A stretch of DNA of 7,003 bases from an uncultured Thermoanaerobacterales bacterium (GTDB lineage: Bacteria; Bacillota; Clostridia; Christensenellales; UBA1242), in contig USTP01000052.1 of NCBI GenBank assembly GCA_900557695.1, positions 1 to 7,003 of the forward strand, in the 5' to 3' direction. The notes beneath the pieces are model-generated. The model saw only the letters and a list, made by a program, of their open reading frames with translations, did no database searches and was not told the origin of the DNA. Positions within the stretch are counted from its first letter, which is position 1. Every line of letters starts with the position of its first letter. Shown one piece after another: positions 6,394-7,003 of this stretch. The position numbers were made by a program, and so were the translations under genes.

Positions 6394-6939
6394 TCATTTT
6401 GCAATAAAACTAAAGTTCTCGTCTTTTATTTTAACCTTGTATTTATTATGCAAAACAAGTTCGCCCTTATAAAAAATATGTGTGCTTTTTACTTCATCGC
6501 AAGAATCTAGTCGATATGTAATATCATAAAAATTGTAGCCAAGAATATTTAAAAATGGATTTATATAAAACAGCTTATTTTTCACATAAACAACACCAAT
6601 CATCACTAGTATTAAAACAAACACAACAAACATGCAAATTTTTGTTAAGTCAAAAGTTATTGCAAACAGAACAAAAAGTGAAAAATACCCAAGAAAATGC
6701 TGGTCGGTTATATTGTTTTTCGTAAGAATAATAATTTCTATTGTTTTTTGGCTCTTGTTATATATCTCGAGAAGTAAACCAACTACTCCTAAAATAATCA
6801 CAAGCAAAAGGAACACAATAACCACAATATTTAAAACATTAACATCAATATTTTTGTTTATAAGTTCAACCACTTCTTTAATAAGAATTAAAATATACAT
6901 CGGTATAAAAGCGCTTAAAAACAACAAAATGTTCTTCAT
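6394..6939 (-). CDS. Four-helix membrane protein, KwaA-like (possible Kiwa anti-phage membrane component)
   Basis: From the ATG at 6939 the protein has 181 aa. It has hydrophobic segments at about 3-20, 36-57, 84-98 and 101-118, then a soluble tail of about 60 residues. The N terminus LLFLSAFIPMYILILIKEV, the middle FLGYFSLFVLFAITFDL, and the block YINPFLNILGYNFYDI (125-140) follow the pattern I recall for KwaA and related four-helix proteins: the first helix with IPxY, then NP-x-L-x-x-x-GY after the last helix. KwaA works with KwaB (DUF4868) in Kiwa phage defence. Downstream there is only the convergent propeller gene, so any kwaB would have to be upstream, off the contig, or absent. The start is unsure: no good ribosome site precedes this ATG and the frame stays open into the adapter, so the true N terminus may be lost. 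Composition is more AT-rich and helix-rich than its neighbours. The family assignment is from memory. Confidence 0.6.
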   Translation of the reverse strand: MKNILLFLSAFIPMYILILIKEVVELINKNIDVNVLNIVVIVFLLLVIILGVVGLLLEIYNKSQKTIEIIILTKNNITDQHFLGYFSLFVLFAITFDLTKICMFVVFVLILVMIGVVYVKNKLFYINPFLNILGYNFYDITYRLDSCDEVKSTHIFYKGELVLHNKYKVKIKDENFSFIAK

Positions 6940-6969
6940 AATCAAATTATTCCCATAACTAGCACTTAT

Positions 6970-7003
6970 CTGTCTCTTATACACATCTCCGAGCCCACGA
7001 GAC
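6970..7003. other. Nextera read-2 adapter remnant (not native DNA)
   Basis: CTGTCTCTTATACACATCT (6970-6988) is the reverse complement of the Tn5 mosaic end. It is followed by CCGAGCCCACGAGAC, the Nextera read-2 adapter. Read on the minus strand it supplies a GTG at 6984-6982 that is in frame with the membrane protein and would wrongly lengthen it by 15 residues, five of them purely adapter-derived. Confidence 0.99.

Noticed and set aside
6381..6402. GCAAAA/TTTTGC hairpin with an A8/T8 run between the convergent genes
   Set aside because: The stem is weak and uses the T run itself, and it overlaps the stop codon, so it is not a convincing terminator for either strand.
6632..6958. Plus-strand open frame opposite the membrane protein
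   Set aside because: It is the antisense of a hydrophobic AT-rich gene. The minus frame shows clean helices and a conserved block; this one does not.
6940..6984. GTG start of the minus-strand membrane protein at 6984
   Set aside because: The codon is adapter sequence. The first native ATG in frame is at 6939, although the real start may be off the contig.

Overview
The window is a short contig from a low-GC bacterium, most likely an uncultured clostridium-like member of the Bacillota. The reasons are the AT-rich base composition, strong AAGGAG-type ribosome binding sites, a T-box riboswitch ahead of tRNA synthetase genes, and a CwlD-type clostridial cell-wall amidase. The standard genetic code fits, since tryptophan is written TGG throughout. 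Both ends carry Nextera (Tn5 tagmentation) adapter sequence (1-26 and 6970-7003), so native DNA runs only from 27 to 6969. Both adapters create false start codons for the terminal genes.

Left part (27-756): a membrane-anchored N-acetylmuramoyl-L-alanine amidase of the CwlD type. Middle (757-4208): a complete transcription unit with a sigma-A promoter, a compact T-box leader with Asp specifier codon GAC, aspS, asnS four bases later, and an intrinsic terminator. The T-box should sense uncharged tRNA-Asp and control both synthetases by antitermination. The AspRS reads as the kind usual in Alphaproteobacteria rather than the usual Bacillota kind.

Right part (4240-6354): a second unit with its own promoter and a perfect 14-bp palindrome just after the -10 box. 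It encodes an MccF/LD-carboxypeptidase (S66) serine peptidase and a membrane-anchored, probably beta-propeller, extracellular protein of unknown role. MccF enzymes destroy microcin C-type inhibitors of AspRS, so a MccF-like gene next to aspS is a noteworthy arrangement, although S66 enzymes can also act in cell-wall recycling.

At the right edge, convergent on the minus strand, is a four-helix membrane protein whose layout and conserved NP-x-L-N-x-x-GY block recall KwaA, the membrane component of the Kiwa anti-phage system. Its start may lie beyond the contig and no partner gene is visible. No tRNA, rRNA, CRISPR array, insertion sequence or phage gene was seen.
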